Source: an uncultured Lachnospiraceae bacterium (GTDB taxonomy: Bacteria; Bacillota; Clostridia; Lachnospirales; Lachnospiraceae). Taken from it: a stretch of DNA of 64,000 nt. A program made the translations under genes and the position numbers. The notes under the pieces were generated by a model that made no database searches, was not told the origin of the DNA, and worked only from the letters and a program-made list of their open reading frames with translations. The stretch spans positions 36,912 through 100,911 of the forward strand of contig CAJUPJ010000010.1 in assembly GCA_910588655.1 (NCBI GenBank). The letters run 5' to 3'. Positions 41,924-50,740 of this stretch are shown in pieces (positions within the stretch are counted from its first letter, which is position 1; each line of letters opens with the position of its first letter).

Positions 41924-44900
41924 TTAATACTGGCCTGTTACCTTTACATTATCAACTGACACCAATGCCTGTACACATCCCCATTTAAGGTAAAGCCCTC
42001 CTGGTTTTCCTGTACCATTAATTTTAACTTCTCCTGCAAAATATATATTTTCTGCATCACTTATTATAATTGCTGCTTTACTGGTACTGCTGTTTATAAT
42101 AGCTTTTACATGTACCCAGCCAAGCGGCAGCACACATGTTTTTTCTGTATCATCATTTAACTGCCATGTTGTACTGTTATCAGCAGAAAGCTTTAATATA
42201 TACCCGCTTTCAATACCCGCATTTGTATCACCATCAATATAAGCTGCATCCTGTCCTGTTATTGCAAATTCTGTTATATCCCTTGTCCCGGCATCCAGTG
42301 CAACATCAAATTCTACAGTATAATCTTTAACTGCTTTATCCTGCAGTCCAAAGTCTGTATTTGCCCCTTGTGAAGAGCCTGTATTGCCTGCCGCAAATTT
42401 TATAAAGCTGTCATGTACAGCATCAGACTCTGTATACAGGCAGTTCTGCTTGTCTTTTGATGTCCATGTGGTTGCAATCATTGCATCATTAACCATATTA
42501 CTGTAGTCTTCTTTATAAAGTATATTGGCATTTTCTGCTGCTGCCTCGGATGCAGTTGTACTGGCTGGAAGCACTATTACTTCATGGCTTTGCTTTACAC
42601 CGCCTGTTTCTGATTCCATTATAACAGATTTATAACCTGTGGCTGGCAGTGATACTTTGCCATCATCCGTTATTACACTTTTATCAGAAGATGTCCATTT
42701 TACACTGTTTCCATTAAATTCCTGTGGAAGCTCTATAAAACCACCCTGCGCAACTTTACTGGTTTCTAAAACATTCTCTTTTACAAGTACATTAAATTTA
42801 CTTGTGGCAGAACTGTTTCCTTTAGAAATTGCTGCAGTTAATTCAACATTTATATCACCACTGCCACGTGTTACGCTGGCAATTACAGCTCCAGGTGTAG
42901 TGGTAAATGTAACAGCACTGTTGTCTGATGTCCATGAAATACTGCTGCCAAACAGGCCTTCTGATGGAAGTGTAAAATTTTTGTCTGCTGTTTCGGGCAC
43001 TTCAATATGTGCAGCATCATATTTTACCGATACAGCATCTGTTTTATAAATCTTACTGCCCCAGACTGCCCTGTTATCATTTCCTGCTGCTGTAAATACA
43101 AATGTTTTATTCCTTGCAACAGTCTGCTCATATTGCTCTAACACAACACCTTTATAAACTTTTCCATTAAAATTTATAGTAAAATAATGTCCTGACAGTT
43201 CCCATGTGCCCTGTACTGCACCAGAAACTGTACCGTCTTCATTTAACGTAATCCTTTCAGACTGTATGTAATCCATATTTGAAGTTGTTGTCTTGGCAAA
43301 TGTGTCTCTATGGTATATAAATTCATAATCCCCTGCTATATCCTGTATACTGTAGCTGTCTTTTATAGTTTCACCATTATATTCATATGGTGCAGTTACA
43401 AGCCATCCATCCTCATTAACAAATGTCTGGTGTGTGCGGAATGTATAGCTGTCTGAACGTGCTGTCCTTGTATGGAACTGGATAAATGTCCTGCCGTTCC
43501 CATCGTCTGTTGCTGAATTGCCGCCTTGTGATACATAGGAAGTATCCATAAATGAAAACTGGTAGTTGTCCATTACACGCAATCCTAATGCATATTTCTG
43601 GATATCCTTTACAGCTTCATTGCCTTTTGGGTCATAATAAGGGCCTTCCGGGTTTTCGGCACGCATAAGGCGCATATTGTAGCTGCCATAATTCTGGAGG
43701 TTTCCAGCAGAAATCCATAAATAGTAATAATAGCCTGTAGATGATTTTTCATTCTTTACCATCTGTATATACGGGCCTTCGCCGTTGCTGTTAGCAATCT
43801 TCTTTCCATAATAAGGGTCATCTATGGAAAGTGTTGTGTCTGTGCCATCCCCGCTGTCTGTATAATTGCTGCCACGGAGTCCTGTTTTATTATCTAATGG
43901 AAGCAGCCTTATGCCGCCAGTAGTTGTAAATGAACCATAAACCATCCAGAGCCTGCCATTATGGTCATAAAATACTGTGGCATCAATACAGTCAGGGCTG
44001 TTTATGCCAAGTTTTGCATATTTGCTTTCTTTTGCCTGTTCTTCTGTAATGCCAAGTGCTTCCGCCAAGTTAGTCCTGTCTGTATCACTTCCATCCTTTT
44101 CCATGCCAGAACAGACTATTATTCCTTCGTACTTATAAGGCCCGTCTGGTTTATCTGATGATGCCATTGCAATACAGCATTTTGTGCTGCCATCAACAAC
44201 CGAAACATACATACAGTATTTTTTCATATCTGTATTGTAAATAATATCAGGTGCCCACAGGTTCTGGCTTGCACCACCAGGCATTGTATATGCATAAGCC
44301 TCTGCAAACTCTTCTGTGTATTTCTTTGTAAAAAGTTTGCTGGTGGAAGCATAATTACTCCCGGAAGATGCCGCCACACTATAGCCCTTAAGGTCTGTTG
44401 AAACTACTGCCATAAGATGTGAACCAAATGTATAATAATTCCCGCTTACAGGGTCATGGTATACAGAAGGGTCATGTACTGCCATATCAGGATGTACTAC
44501 TTTAACTGTACATTCTGCTGTTGTTCCATCAGGTGCTTTTGCAGTAACAACAGCCTTTCCAAACATTTTTGCCTGGATTTTGCCATTATTATCTACAGAC
44601 AGCACATCTTCATTGCCTGAAGAATATGCCACATCCTTCTGTGTACCATATAATACAAGGTTTTTCTGCGTTACAGCAGATGTACCCTGTAATGTTACAG
44701 TTACAGATTTTGAAGCAAAAGCCATTGGATAATTTTTAACAGTAAAATTTACTTTTATGCTTGCTTTTTTATTTTCCTTTAATGTAACTGTCACATAAGC
44801 TTTTCCTGCCTTTACTGCTGTTACCTTTCCTTTTTGTGATACTTTCAGTATATTTCTATTGGATGACTTAAAAGAAACACCTTTTTTCTGGACATTTTTA

Positions 44901-45124
44901 TATGTTACCTTTATTGATGTGGATTTCTTTTTCTCCTTCCATCCAATATACAATGTTTTTGATGCTGGTTTTGCTTTTATTTCTGGAGCAGATACATTTT
45001 TGCCTGCTGCTTTTCTGGCGGCTGCCTGCACATAACCTGCCATATAAGAATTAAATGGCAGGCTTCCACATGCCAGTACAACAGTTAATAAACCTGCAAG
45101 TGCTTTTTTAAAAAATTTCCCCAT
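41924..45124 (-). CDS. Secreted GH43 endo-arabinanase-like protein with Ig-like domains
   Basis: The 1066-residue protein has a signal peptide (MGKFFKKALAGLLTVVLACG, ending near VQAAA). Two Big2-type domains cover about 50-210. The GH43 five-bladed propeller starts at VHDPSVYHD with the base D218, the pKa-modulating Asp is D381 in CIDATVFYD and the acid is E449 in NGEGPYI. After it come a lipocalin-like C-domain (about 600-690), Ig-like repeats (700-870) and a C-terminal jelly-roll domain (VDVALDAGTRDIT). This layout fits extracellular alpha-1,5-L-arabinanases. No LPXTG anchor is seen. It should release arabinan oligosaccharides from pectin outside the cell. Confidence 0.88.
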   Translation of the reverse strand: MGKFFKKALAGLLTVVLACGSLPFNSYMAGYVQAAARKAAGKNVSAPEIKAKPASKTLYIGWKEKKKSTSIKVTYKNVQKKGVSFKSSNRNILKVSQKGKVTAVKAGKAYVTVTLKENKKASIKVNFTVKNYPMAFASKSVTVTLQGTSAVTQKNLVLYGTQKDVAYSSGNEDVLSVDNNGKIQAKMFGKAVVTAKAPDGTTAECTVKVVHPDMAVHDPSVYHDPVSGNYYTFGSHLMAVVSTDLKGYSVAASSGSNYASTSKLFTKKYTEEFAEAYAYTMPGGASQNLWAPDIIYNTDMKKYCMYVSVVDGSTKCCIAMASSDKPDGPYKYEGIIVCSGMEKDGSDTDRTNLAEALGITEEQAKESKYAKLGINSPDCIDATVFYDHNGRLWMVYGSFTTTGGIRLLPLDNKTGLRGSNYTDSGDGTDTTLSIDDPYYGKKIANSNGEGPYIQMVKNEKSSTGYYYYLWISAGNLQNYGSYNMRLMRAENPEGPYYDPKGNEAVKDIQKYALGLRVMDNYQFSFMDTSYVSQGGNSATDDGNGRTFIQFHTRTARSDSYTFRTHQTFVNEDGWLVTAPYEYNGETIKDSYSIQDIAGDYEFIYHRDTFAKTTTSNMDYIQSERITLNEDGTVSGAVQGTWELSGHYFTINFNGKVYKGVVLEQYEQTVARNKTFVFTAAGNDNRAVWGSKIYKTDAVSVKYDAAHIEVPETADKNFTLPSEGLFGSSISWTSDNSAVTFTTTPGAVIASVTRGSGDINVELTAAISKGNSSATSKFNVLVKENVLETSKVAQGGFIELPQEFNGNSVKWTSSDKSVITDDGKVSLPATGYKSVIMESETGGVKQSHEVIVLPASTTASEAAAENANILYKEDYSNMVNDAMIATTWTSKDKQNCLYTESDAVHDSFIKFAAGNTGSSQGANTDFGLQDKAVKDYTVEFDVALDAGTRDITEFAITGQDAAYIDGDTNAGIESGYILKLSADNSTTWQLNDDTEKTCVLPLGWVHVKAIINSSTSKAAIIISDAENIYFAGEVKINGTGKPGGLYLKWGCVQALVSVDNVKVTGQY

Positions 45125-45159
45125 ACCTTATCCCCCGTCTTTCTATTTCTTTCTTTTTT

Positions 45160-46029
45160 CTACTTCTTTCTTTTTGTTACACTGAATGTAATTGCAATTA
45201 CAGATATTACCGCTATTACGATTATTGAAATAATTACAGCAGGTCTTAATTCTTCATCAACTACCGGTTTTTGCGAAGATGCATCCGGAGCTGGTGAAAC
45301 TCTGGCAGTTTCCTCTGGTTCTGGTGTGTTATCTGGCTTTTCTGGTTCTGGCGTTTTTGTTGGCTTAGGAGCTGGTGTTTCTGTTGGTTTTGGCTTTTCA
45401 CCTTTATTGTAACTAAAACCGCTTACTTTAAATGTAATTGAAATTTTATTTTCTGTCCCCTGTGGCACACAGTCCCCATCCAGGCTTTCAAACCCTTCCC
45501 TGTCCCCATTAATTACAAGCAGGCAGCAGTTTCCATCTGCATCACCATGTTTGTCAATATATGGTTCATCATACTTTACAAGTTCCCTGCCATTAACCTT
45601 AACTGACATATCCGAGAATTTAATCTTGCCCGTATCTGGTATATCTGTTGAAACCTGCATCCTGCTAAAACTTGTTTCTCCCTGGAAATCAGCATTTTCT
45701 AATGAAACTGTATATTTCCCGTTGCCTTTTATTACTACATCTTTAAATGTGCTTTTTATTTCCTGGTATTCTCCAGAACTGTAATCACCAATTGCAAGAT
45801 GCTTCCACTTACCAGTTCCAGCACTTTTTTTATGGTAATATGCCATACGGTATATATTTTTGCCTGAGCCTGTCCTGACACCAAGGGCGGCATGGTATTC
45901 ACCATCAAGTTTTACAGAAGGCTTTGCATCCGCAATAGTACTTCCTGCTGGCATTATACCAGTAAATACAGCCGCTGCCATTATAATGCCCGGCATGGCT
46001 TTTAATCTTTTAGCTGTTCTTTTATTCAT
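45160..46029 (-). CDS. Membrane-anchored surface protein with Pro/Thr linker
   Basis: The start is placed at ATG 46027-46029 (MNKRTAKRLK), with GGGG eight bases upstream; an earlier ATG at 46044 lacks spacing. A signal peptide is followed by a globular domain of about 190 residues (YHAALGVRTGSGKNIYRMAYY, IKGNGKYTVSLENADFQGE, DIPDTGKIKFSDMSVKVNG) that recurs in surface proteins of Lachnospiraceae and may bind carbohydrate. A PTETP-type linker of about 50 residues and a C-terminal helix with a KRKK tail anchor it in the membrane. It directly precedes the GH43 gene (gap 36 bases), so the two may work together on arabinan. Confidence 0.75.
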   Translation of the reverse strand: MNKRTAKRLKAMPGIIMAAAVFTGIMPAGSTIADAKPSVKLDGEYHAALGVRTGSGKNIYRMAYYHKKSAGTGKWKHLAIGDYSSGEYQEIKSTFKDVVIKGNGKYTVSLENADFQGETSFSRMQVSTDIPDTGKIKFSDMSVKVNGRELVKYDEPYIDKHGDADGNCCLLVINGDREGFESLDGDCVPQGTENKISITFKVSGFSYNKGEKPKPTETPAPKPTKTPEPEKPDNTPEPEETARVSPAPDASSQKPVVDEELRPAVIISIIVIAVISVIAITFSVTKRKK

Positions 46030-46062
46030 TGTGTTAATCCCCATTTCTGTTTTTAATATTGT

Positions 46063-46497
46063 TTAACTTCTGCCTGTACTCCCGAAGCCTCCCCTGTCAG
46101 CCCCTTCAAGATAGTCTGTTTCCTCAAATACCAGTTCTGGCTGGTTCTTAAATATCCTGAACTGGCAAATCCTGTCGTTAGTATGTATCACTGTATCGCG
46201 CATGGCAATAACCGGCATCATCCACATATCATTATCACCACAATATGAGCAGTCTATAATACCACAGCTGTTAGCCTGTATTATGCCAAAATTCTTATAT
46301 GTACTGCTTCTTGGTACAATATGGGCTTCATACCCTTCTGGAAGCTTTACTGCAATGCCAAGGGGCACAAGACGGAATTCACCCTTTTTAAGCTCCACGT
46401 CCTCTGATGCCCTTAAGTCTATCCAGTCAGATTTGCCCCCTATATATTCAAGATGCTCAATCTGGTCTGTAAAATACTTGATTTTTAGTTTCTCCAT
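46063..46497 (-). CDS. dut: dUTP diphosphatase
   Basis: This enzyme hydrolyses dUTP to dUMP, keeping uracil out of DNA. The start is placed at ATG 46495-46497 (MEKLKIKY), although the GGCGGG site is about 12 bases away; GTG at 46519-46521 would leave no site. All five trimeric dUTPase motifs are present: DLRASEDV, PRSSTYKNFGI, GIIDCSYCGDNDMW, RICQFRIF and RGGFGSTGRS. It belongs to the minus strand and ends 33 bases before the surface protein. Confidence 0.93.
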   Translation of the reverse strand: MEKLKIKYFTDQIEHLEYIGGKSDWIDLRASEDVELKKGEFRLVPLGIAVKLPEGYEAHIVPRSSTYKNFGIIQANSCGIIDCSYCGDNDMWMMPVIAMRDTVIHTNDRICQFRIFKNQPELVFEETDYLEGADRGGFGSTGRS

Positions 46498-46591
46498 AAA
46501 TATATAATTCCCGCCTTTCACTGATAGTTATAATGTTTTTATATTTTAACATATATATACATAATTTTCTACACCACATTCCTTAAGCCTG

Positions 46592-46600
46592 CATACAATA
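46592..46600 (+). promoter_or_regulatory. Possible mother-cell sigma -10 element upstream of sleC
   Basis: CATACAATA at 46592-46600 fits the SigK -10 form CATANNNTA and SigE CATACANT. AC dinucleotides lie 15-17 bases upstream. The match is short, so this is suggestive only. Confidence 0.3.
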
Positions 46601-46649
46601 ATATAAAAACAGTATTGCGTTATAATGGCGCAGAAATGAGGTAATTTTT

Positions 46650-47141
46650 ATGCCAGCTTCAATCCGCATACAACAGACAGAGGACACAGGGTATTTCCAG
46701 GCAAATGTATCTTCTATAATTGCTTCAAGGCCTGTTTCTGGTGCTAAAGTCCAGATTACAGATATAAATGACCCTGGCAGGGTAATTGAAGAAGTTGAAA
46801 CTGATACTTCGGGGCAGACTGAGGCTGTTGAGCTTCCGGCACCTCCGGTTGAATACAGTATGGAGCCTGCCGCTGAACAGCCCTATTCAGTTTATAATAT
46901 ACGTATATCTGCACCTGGTTTTGAAACAGTAGAAGTATCAGGTGCAGAAATATTGTCTGGACAGACTGCTGTACAGAATGTTTCCCTTATGCCATTAAAA
47001 GACTCTGTAGGGGAAAGTGAAGAACTTTTTGTGATACCGCCCCATACCCTGTATGGTGATTATCCGCCAAAAATAGCAGAGAGTGAGATAAAAAGCACAC
47101 AGGAAACGGGCAATATTGTTTTAAGCCGTGTGGTAATCCCC
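46650..47141 (+). pseudogene. sleC: 5' part of a SleC-like spore cortex-lytic protein gene, interrupted
   Basis: The frame starts at ATG 46650 behind GAGG. Residues 1-164 match the N-terminal region of SleC-type proteins as I know them: RPVSGAKVQITD, TSGQTEAVELPAPPVEYSMEP, YSVYNIRISAPGFETVEV, TLYGDYPPKIAESEI and SRVVIP. In SleC the next residues are EFIIVHDG; here the frame instead runs into the inserted element (63 foreign codons to 47339). The missing continuation is found at 52927-53116. SleC degrades spore cortex during germination. As it stands the gene cannot make a full product. Confidence 0.8.
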
Positions 47142-47153
47142 GCTGGTGTCTGT

Positions 47154-47870
47154 TTACCACAGCCTTCTTACACTTCCTGCATCCCATTCCAGGTAACTGC
47201 CGCTTGTGCAGTAAACCTCCCTGGTTTTATTATATACAGAAGGCCTGTTTATTTTCTGGCTGTTCAGCCATTCTGCTGTTTCCCTGGAAGTAAAACCCTG
47301 GTGGTGCATCTCTTTTATTTTTTTAATTATTTCCATTGAAGCATCCTCTTTAAGCATACGCAGCCCGTTTTCTGCTGCCAGGCAGTAACCATATGGCACA
47401 GTACCACCCGTATACCCGCCATTTGCTTTCTGGTACTGTTTAGCTATTGAAACTTTCCGTCCCGACTCCCTTGCATACCATTCATTAATAATATTTTCCA
47501 GTCCTGCATTAAACCCTCCAATGCCATCCCTGCTGTCATAGCCTTCTGCAACAGCCACAAGCCTTATGCCATGCTTAGGGAAAAATTTCTCTATGTACTC
47601 TCCTGTCTGTATATAATTCCTGCCAATCCTTGAAAAATCCTTTACAACCACTGTATCAAGCTTATGGCATTTTATATCTTTAACCAGCCTTTTCCATGCA
47701 GGCCTTTCAAAATCCATGCCGGAAAAACCCCTGTCAGAATACACATCTTCCAGTACCATATTATTCCCGTCAATATACCTTCCTGCAGCAAGCACCTGGT
47801 TTTCTATTGTCAAATCTTTTCTGTTATAATGCTTTACTGAAACCCTTGCATAAATGCCGGCACGTTCCAT
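47154..47870 (-). CDS. Serine recombinase, short form at the element edge
   Basis: The 238-residue protein has a resolvase domain with the catalytic Ser in AGIYARVSVKHYN, VYSDRGFSGMDFERPAW, VVVKDFSRIGRNYIQTGEY and the start of a recombinase domain (GGTVPYGYCL, SRETAEWLNSQKINRP). It stops at AGSVRRLW, where the sister protein continues (AVRRILSNEIYTG), so the C-terminal zinc-ribbon part is missing and the gene ends four bases from the element end. Either it was cut during insertion or it is naturally short. AGGGG lies before the ATG. Its start overlaps the stop of the sister gene by one base. Confidence 0.85.
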   Translation of the reverse strand: MERAGIYARVSVKHYNRKDLTIENQVLAAGRYIDGNNMVLEDVYSDRGFSGMDFERPAWKRLVKDIKCHKLDTVVVKDFSRIGRNYIQTGEYIEKFFPKHGIRLVAVAEGYDSRDGIGGFNAGLENIINEWYARESGRKVSIAKQYQKANGGYTGGTVPYGYCLAAENGLRMLKEDASMEIIKKIKEMHHQGFTSRETAEWLNSQKINRPSVYNKTREVYCTSGSYLEWDAGSVRRLW

Positions 47871-48805
47871 TATTTAATACCCCTTTTATTGCCTTTCCTT
47901 AAATCCATTTTCTGCACCTGTTCAAAAATTTTATGGCTTACTAAAGGCTCTACAGCACCCTCAGCCCTTATCCACTCTTCCTTTGGGAGTTTTCTCCTGC
48001 CAGGCAGTTTATAACTAATTTTCCTGTCCTTGCCCTGCACCAGTACACCTGTATATATTTCATTAGACAGAATCCTTCTTACAGCAACCGGCGACCATCC
48101 AGGGTTCTCACTTCTGGCAAATGTTGTTGTAAACCTGCTGTTATTAATTTTTTTATATGCGAGTGGTGATGGTACTTCCATTTCATCCAGTTTCCCTGCA
48201 ATTTTTTCAGCAGAACTGCCACAGAGGCGCATATTAAAAATCCATCTGACAATACCTGCTGCATATTCATCGGGTATAAGCCTGCCGCGCTCTTTATCTG
48301 ACTTAATATAGCCATATACGGCAAATGCACCTATATAAATGCCCTGTTTCCTCCTTGCTTCCTGCTGCCACCTGACTTTATTGGAAATATCACGGCAGTA
48401 TGCGTCATTAACCAGGTTCATTACAGGCATAAGCAGGGCATCCTCAAGAAAACCGCTGTTCTGGCTGTCATAATTGTCACATATGGCAATAAACCTTATA
48501 CCAAGCCCTGGGAAAATATACTTTAGAAATTTGCCTGTCTGTATATAATCCCTGCCAAACCTTGACAAATCCTTTACTATTATACAGTCAATACCTCCTG
48601 AGTAAACAGTTGCAAGCAGTGATTTTATCCCCGGCCTTTCAAAAGTAACACCACTATAACCATCATCACACCATTCCCCCGCCATTTCCATATCCTTATG
48701 CCCATGTATAAACTGCCCTGTTACCATACGCTGGCCTGAAATACTGTTGCTTCCAGTGGCTTCTTCTTCCTTGGAAATACGGAGGTAAATGCCACATCTT
48801 ATCAT
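47870..48805 (-). CDS. Serine recombinase, sister of the edge recombinase
   Basis: The 311-residue protein carries the catalytic Ser in CGIYLRISKEEEA, WCDDGYSGVTFERPG, IIVKDLSRFGRDYIQTGKF and the recombinase domain (GAFAVYGYIKSDKE, AGIVRWIFNMRLCG, GWSPVAVRRILSNEIYTGVLV). It is shorter than large serine integrases and has no coiled-coil C-domain. GGAGGC precedes the ATG, which overlaps the stop of the small upstream ORF by four bases. The pair of unequal recombinases side by side suggests they act together, as some two-recombinase systems do. Confidence 0.87.
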   Translation of the reverse strand: MIRCGIYLRISKEEEATGSNSISGQRMVTGQFIHGHKDMEMAGEWCDDGYSGVTFERPGIKSLLATVYSGGIDCIIVKDLSRFGRDYIQTGKFLKYIFPGLGIRFIAICDNYDSQNSGFLEDALLMPVMNLVNDAYCRDISNKVRWQQEARRKQGIYIGAFAVYGYIKSDKERGRLIPDEYAAGIVRWIFNMRLCGSSAEKIAGKLDEMEVPSPLAYKKINNSRFTTTFARSENPGWSPVAVRRILSNEIYTGVLVQGKDRKISYKLPGRRKLPKEEWIRAEGAVEPLVSHKIFEQVQKMDLRKGNKRGIK

Positions 48806-49014
48806 AACATGCCTCCGTTCCCTGTGTCCATGCCTGCAGGGCAGGCAGGCTTTAAATCACTGTCCCACCCCTGCTGCTTTTCCAGCACAAAAAGAGCCAT
48901 ACATTCCATAAAGCTTGCTGGCCCTGTCCCATTATTATAATTATTATCATAATGGCATGTTACTTCCCACCCTGTATTTTCTCCATCTGTATTACTATAC
49001 ATAATACCAGGCAT
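48802..49014 (-). CDS. Small ORF coupled to the recombinases
   Basis: This 70-codon frame ends with an ATGA overlap on the recombinase start. Its product is soluble, rich in Gly, Asn and Asp (ENTGWEVTCHYDNNYNNGTG), with a central hydrophobic helix (FMECMALFVLEKQQG). No family is recognised; no strong ribosome site precedes it. The tight coupling is the main support. Confidence 0.45.
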   Translation of the reverse strand: MPGIMYSNTDGENTGWEVTCHYDNNYNNGTGPASFMECMALFVLEKQQGWDSDLKPACPAGMDTGNGGML

Positions 49015-49024
49015 ACCATCTGCA

Positions 49025-49102
49025 GCACCATATATGGTGCATCTCCAATATAAAAAGTTTCAGTAATATATTATTCCTGCATATGCAATTTATGCAGGAA
49101 TA
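49025..49102. terminator. Two hairpins between recombinase cluster and cargo genes
   Basis: A perfect 16-base palindrome (GCACCATATATGGTGC, 49025-49040) and a perfect 12-bp stem (49072-49083 with 49091-49102) lie after the hydrolase stop. T-runs are weak, so the stop activity is uncertain. Confidence 0.45.
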
Positions 49103-49112
49103 CTTTGTTGTT

Positions 49113-50042
49113 TTATACTGGCTCTTCTATGCTTTCTATAAACTCTTTTACCTCCTGCCATGCCTGTTTGGACTCTGGCATAAGGTCAAGCCCCATCTGG
49201 AACACATGGAACATCCCGTCATAGACATGAAGTTTCACATTACAGCCTGCTTCTTCTGCTTTCTTTGCTGCATCAGTGGAATCACTTAAAAGCATCTCAA
49301 CACTTCCTGCCTGGAACAGCATAGGCATAAGCCCTTTAAAATCACCAAAGAGCGGGGATATATATGGGTTGTCTGGTTCATTTGCACCTATATATTCCCC
49401 ATTATAAATCATGCTTTCACGCGTATTTCCAAAAAGAGGGTCATTTTCATAATTTGTTTCATATGACGAACCTGATGCGGTAAGGTCTGTCCAGGGTGAC
49501 ATAAGCACAAGTGCTGCCGGCAGGCTTTCCTGGTGGTCTTTAAGGTACATTGCAAGGGCAAGTGAAAGACCGCCGCCTGCTGAGTCGCCTGCAACTATAA
49601 TGTCACTTCCTTTATACCCAAGCCCAAGAAGCCACTTATATGCTGCAACAGCATCTTCAAGCGCTGCCGGGAAAGGATTTTCGGGGGCAACCCTGTAATC
49701 AATTGTAAGTACCTTAATCCCGCCTCGCATATCACTGTAATATTTCGCAAAACTTCTGTAAACATTCCGCATCTTTCCTATATAGCCGCCTCCATGGAGC
49801 TGCAAAACAACACAGCCTGAATTAACCTCTGGTGGTGACAGCAGCTCCATATCAAACTTTTTCATCCTGACTTTAAGCAGCGAATAGCCAGAAGGGCACT
49901 TCCAGGGCGGCTCAACCATCCTGCGCCTGAATGTCCCCTTTTTAATGCCTAGCCCTATAAGATGGTCAGATGTTGCAATATTTATAAGCTGGCGTACAAT
50001 TTTTGCCTGTATGCTGATATTACTGTTTTTATCTGTGTCCAT
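49113..50042 (-). CDS. Alpha/beta hydrolase, hormone-sensitive-lipase type
   Basis: The 309-residue esterase/lipase-like protein has the oxyanion motif QLHGGGYIG near residue 85, the nucleophile motif VAGDSAGGGLSLA near 160, the acid region in SVEMLLSDSTDAAKK and the histidine in DGMFHVFQMG. It is cytosolic with no signal peptide. GGAG precedes the ATG. It is the last gene of a cargo trio with a DUF6320-like protein and an acyltransferase-like protein; I recall this trio from other Clostridia, which suggests a conserved small pathway, perhaps ester metabolism. Confidence 0.88.
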   Translation of the reverse strand: MDTDKNSNISIQAKIVRQLINIATSDHLIGLGIKKGTFRRRMVEPPWKCPSGYSLLKVRMKKFDMELLSPPEVNSGCVVLQLHGGGYIGKMRNVYRSFAKYYSDMRGGIKVLTIDYRVAPENPFPAALEDAVAAYKWLLGLGYKGSDIIVAGDSAGGGLSLALAMYLKDHQESLPAALVLMSPWTDLTASGSSYETNYENDPLFGNTRESMIYNGEYIGANEPDNPYISPLFGDFKGLMPMLFQAGSVEMLLSDSTDAAKKAEEAGCNVKLHVYDGMFHVFQMGLDLMPESKQAWQEVKEFIESIEEPV

Positions 50043-50071
50043 TTTTATCTCCGTTTCTATAGTTACTATAC

Positions 50072-50740
50072 CTAAATATAAAATCTTCTTTTAAGTTCAC
50101 TCTTTGCCTTTTTATCCCCTATTACAAGACATGATGTAAAAATCACTGCCGAAACCCCGAATGTCACCCAGGGCAGCAGAGGCCCGTTTTTAATTATGCC
50201 TGTCATGTAAAAAACCATATGGATTATGCTCATAACGAGCGTAAATATCTGCATTAAAAGATAACTCTGCCAGTTCTCAAAATTAATAACCATACATATT
50301 AATATAATAACATCCAGTAAAAGTATAATTAAAGGAATTCCTATATTAAATGACCAGCCGCTGAACCCAAGTGCAAAGTCTATAACCACGACAAGCAGCA
50401 TTGCCCCGAGCATCTGGACAAATATCTTTTTAATATGGCCGTCCCTTTTATTTACTGAATACTGGAGGGTAAGTATTATATAAAATATTGCCCCTCCTGT
50501 AATAATTGACCATTTTATCCCATAATAATTATAATAATTTATAACCACTAAAAATATTTCCAGCACTATTGCAAAATAGCTTGCAATATTTATAAGCCTT
50601 TTTAACATCCTTGTCTTGTTCCTTATATCCGGGTAAATACTTCTAGTACCACTCCCGTCGCCAGATAAAACCATGCCGCAGAAAAGACATATAGTGGTTT
50701 CATCATTAATTGCCACACCGCATCTTTTACAACTGTTCAT
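50072..50740 (-). CDS. DUF6320-like zinc-ribbon membrane protein
   Basis: The start is placed at ATG 50738-50740 (MNSCKRCGVAIND). A zinc ribbon with CKRCG and CLFCGM fills residues 1-25, followed by about six hydrophobic helices from residue 45 to the end. The start overlaps the stop of the acyltransferase gene by 14 bases, so translation is coupled. The arrangement with an acyltransferase and a hydrolase fits proteins named DUF6320 in Clostridia; no activity is known. Confidence 0.7.
   Translation of the reverse strand: MNSCKRCGVAINDETTICLFCGMVLSGDGSGTRSIYPDIRNKTRMLKRLINIASYFAIVLEIFLVVINYYNYYGIKWSIITGGAIFYIILTLQYSVNKRDGHIKKIFVQMLGAMLLVVVIDFALGFSGWSFNIGIPLIILLLDVIILICMVINFENWQSYLLMQIFTLVMSIIHMVFYMTGIIKNGPLLPWVTFGVSAVIFTSCLVIGDKKAKSELKRRFYI

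Noticed and set aside
47142..47339. C-terminal 63 residues of the frame from 46650 as part of a real protein
   Set aside because: This part is antisense to the recombinase gene and has no SleC similarity; it is run-through into the element.
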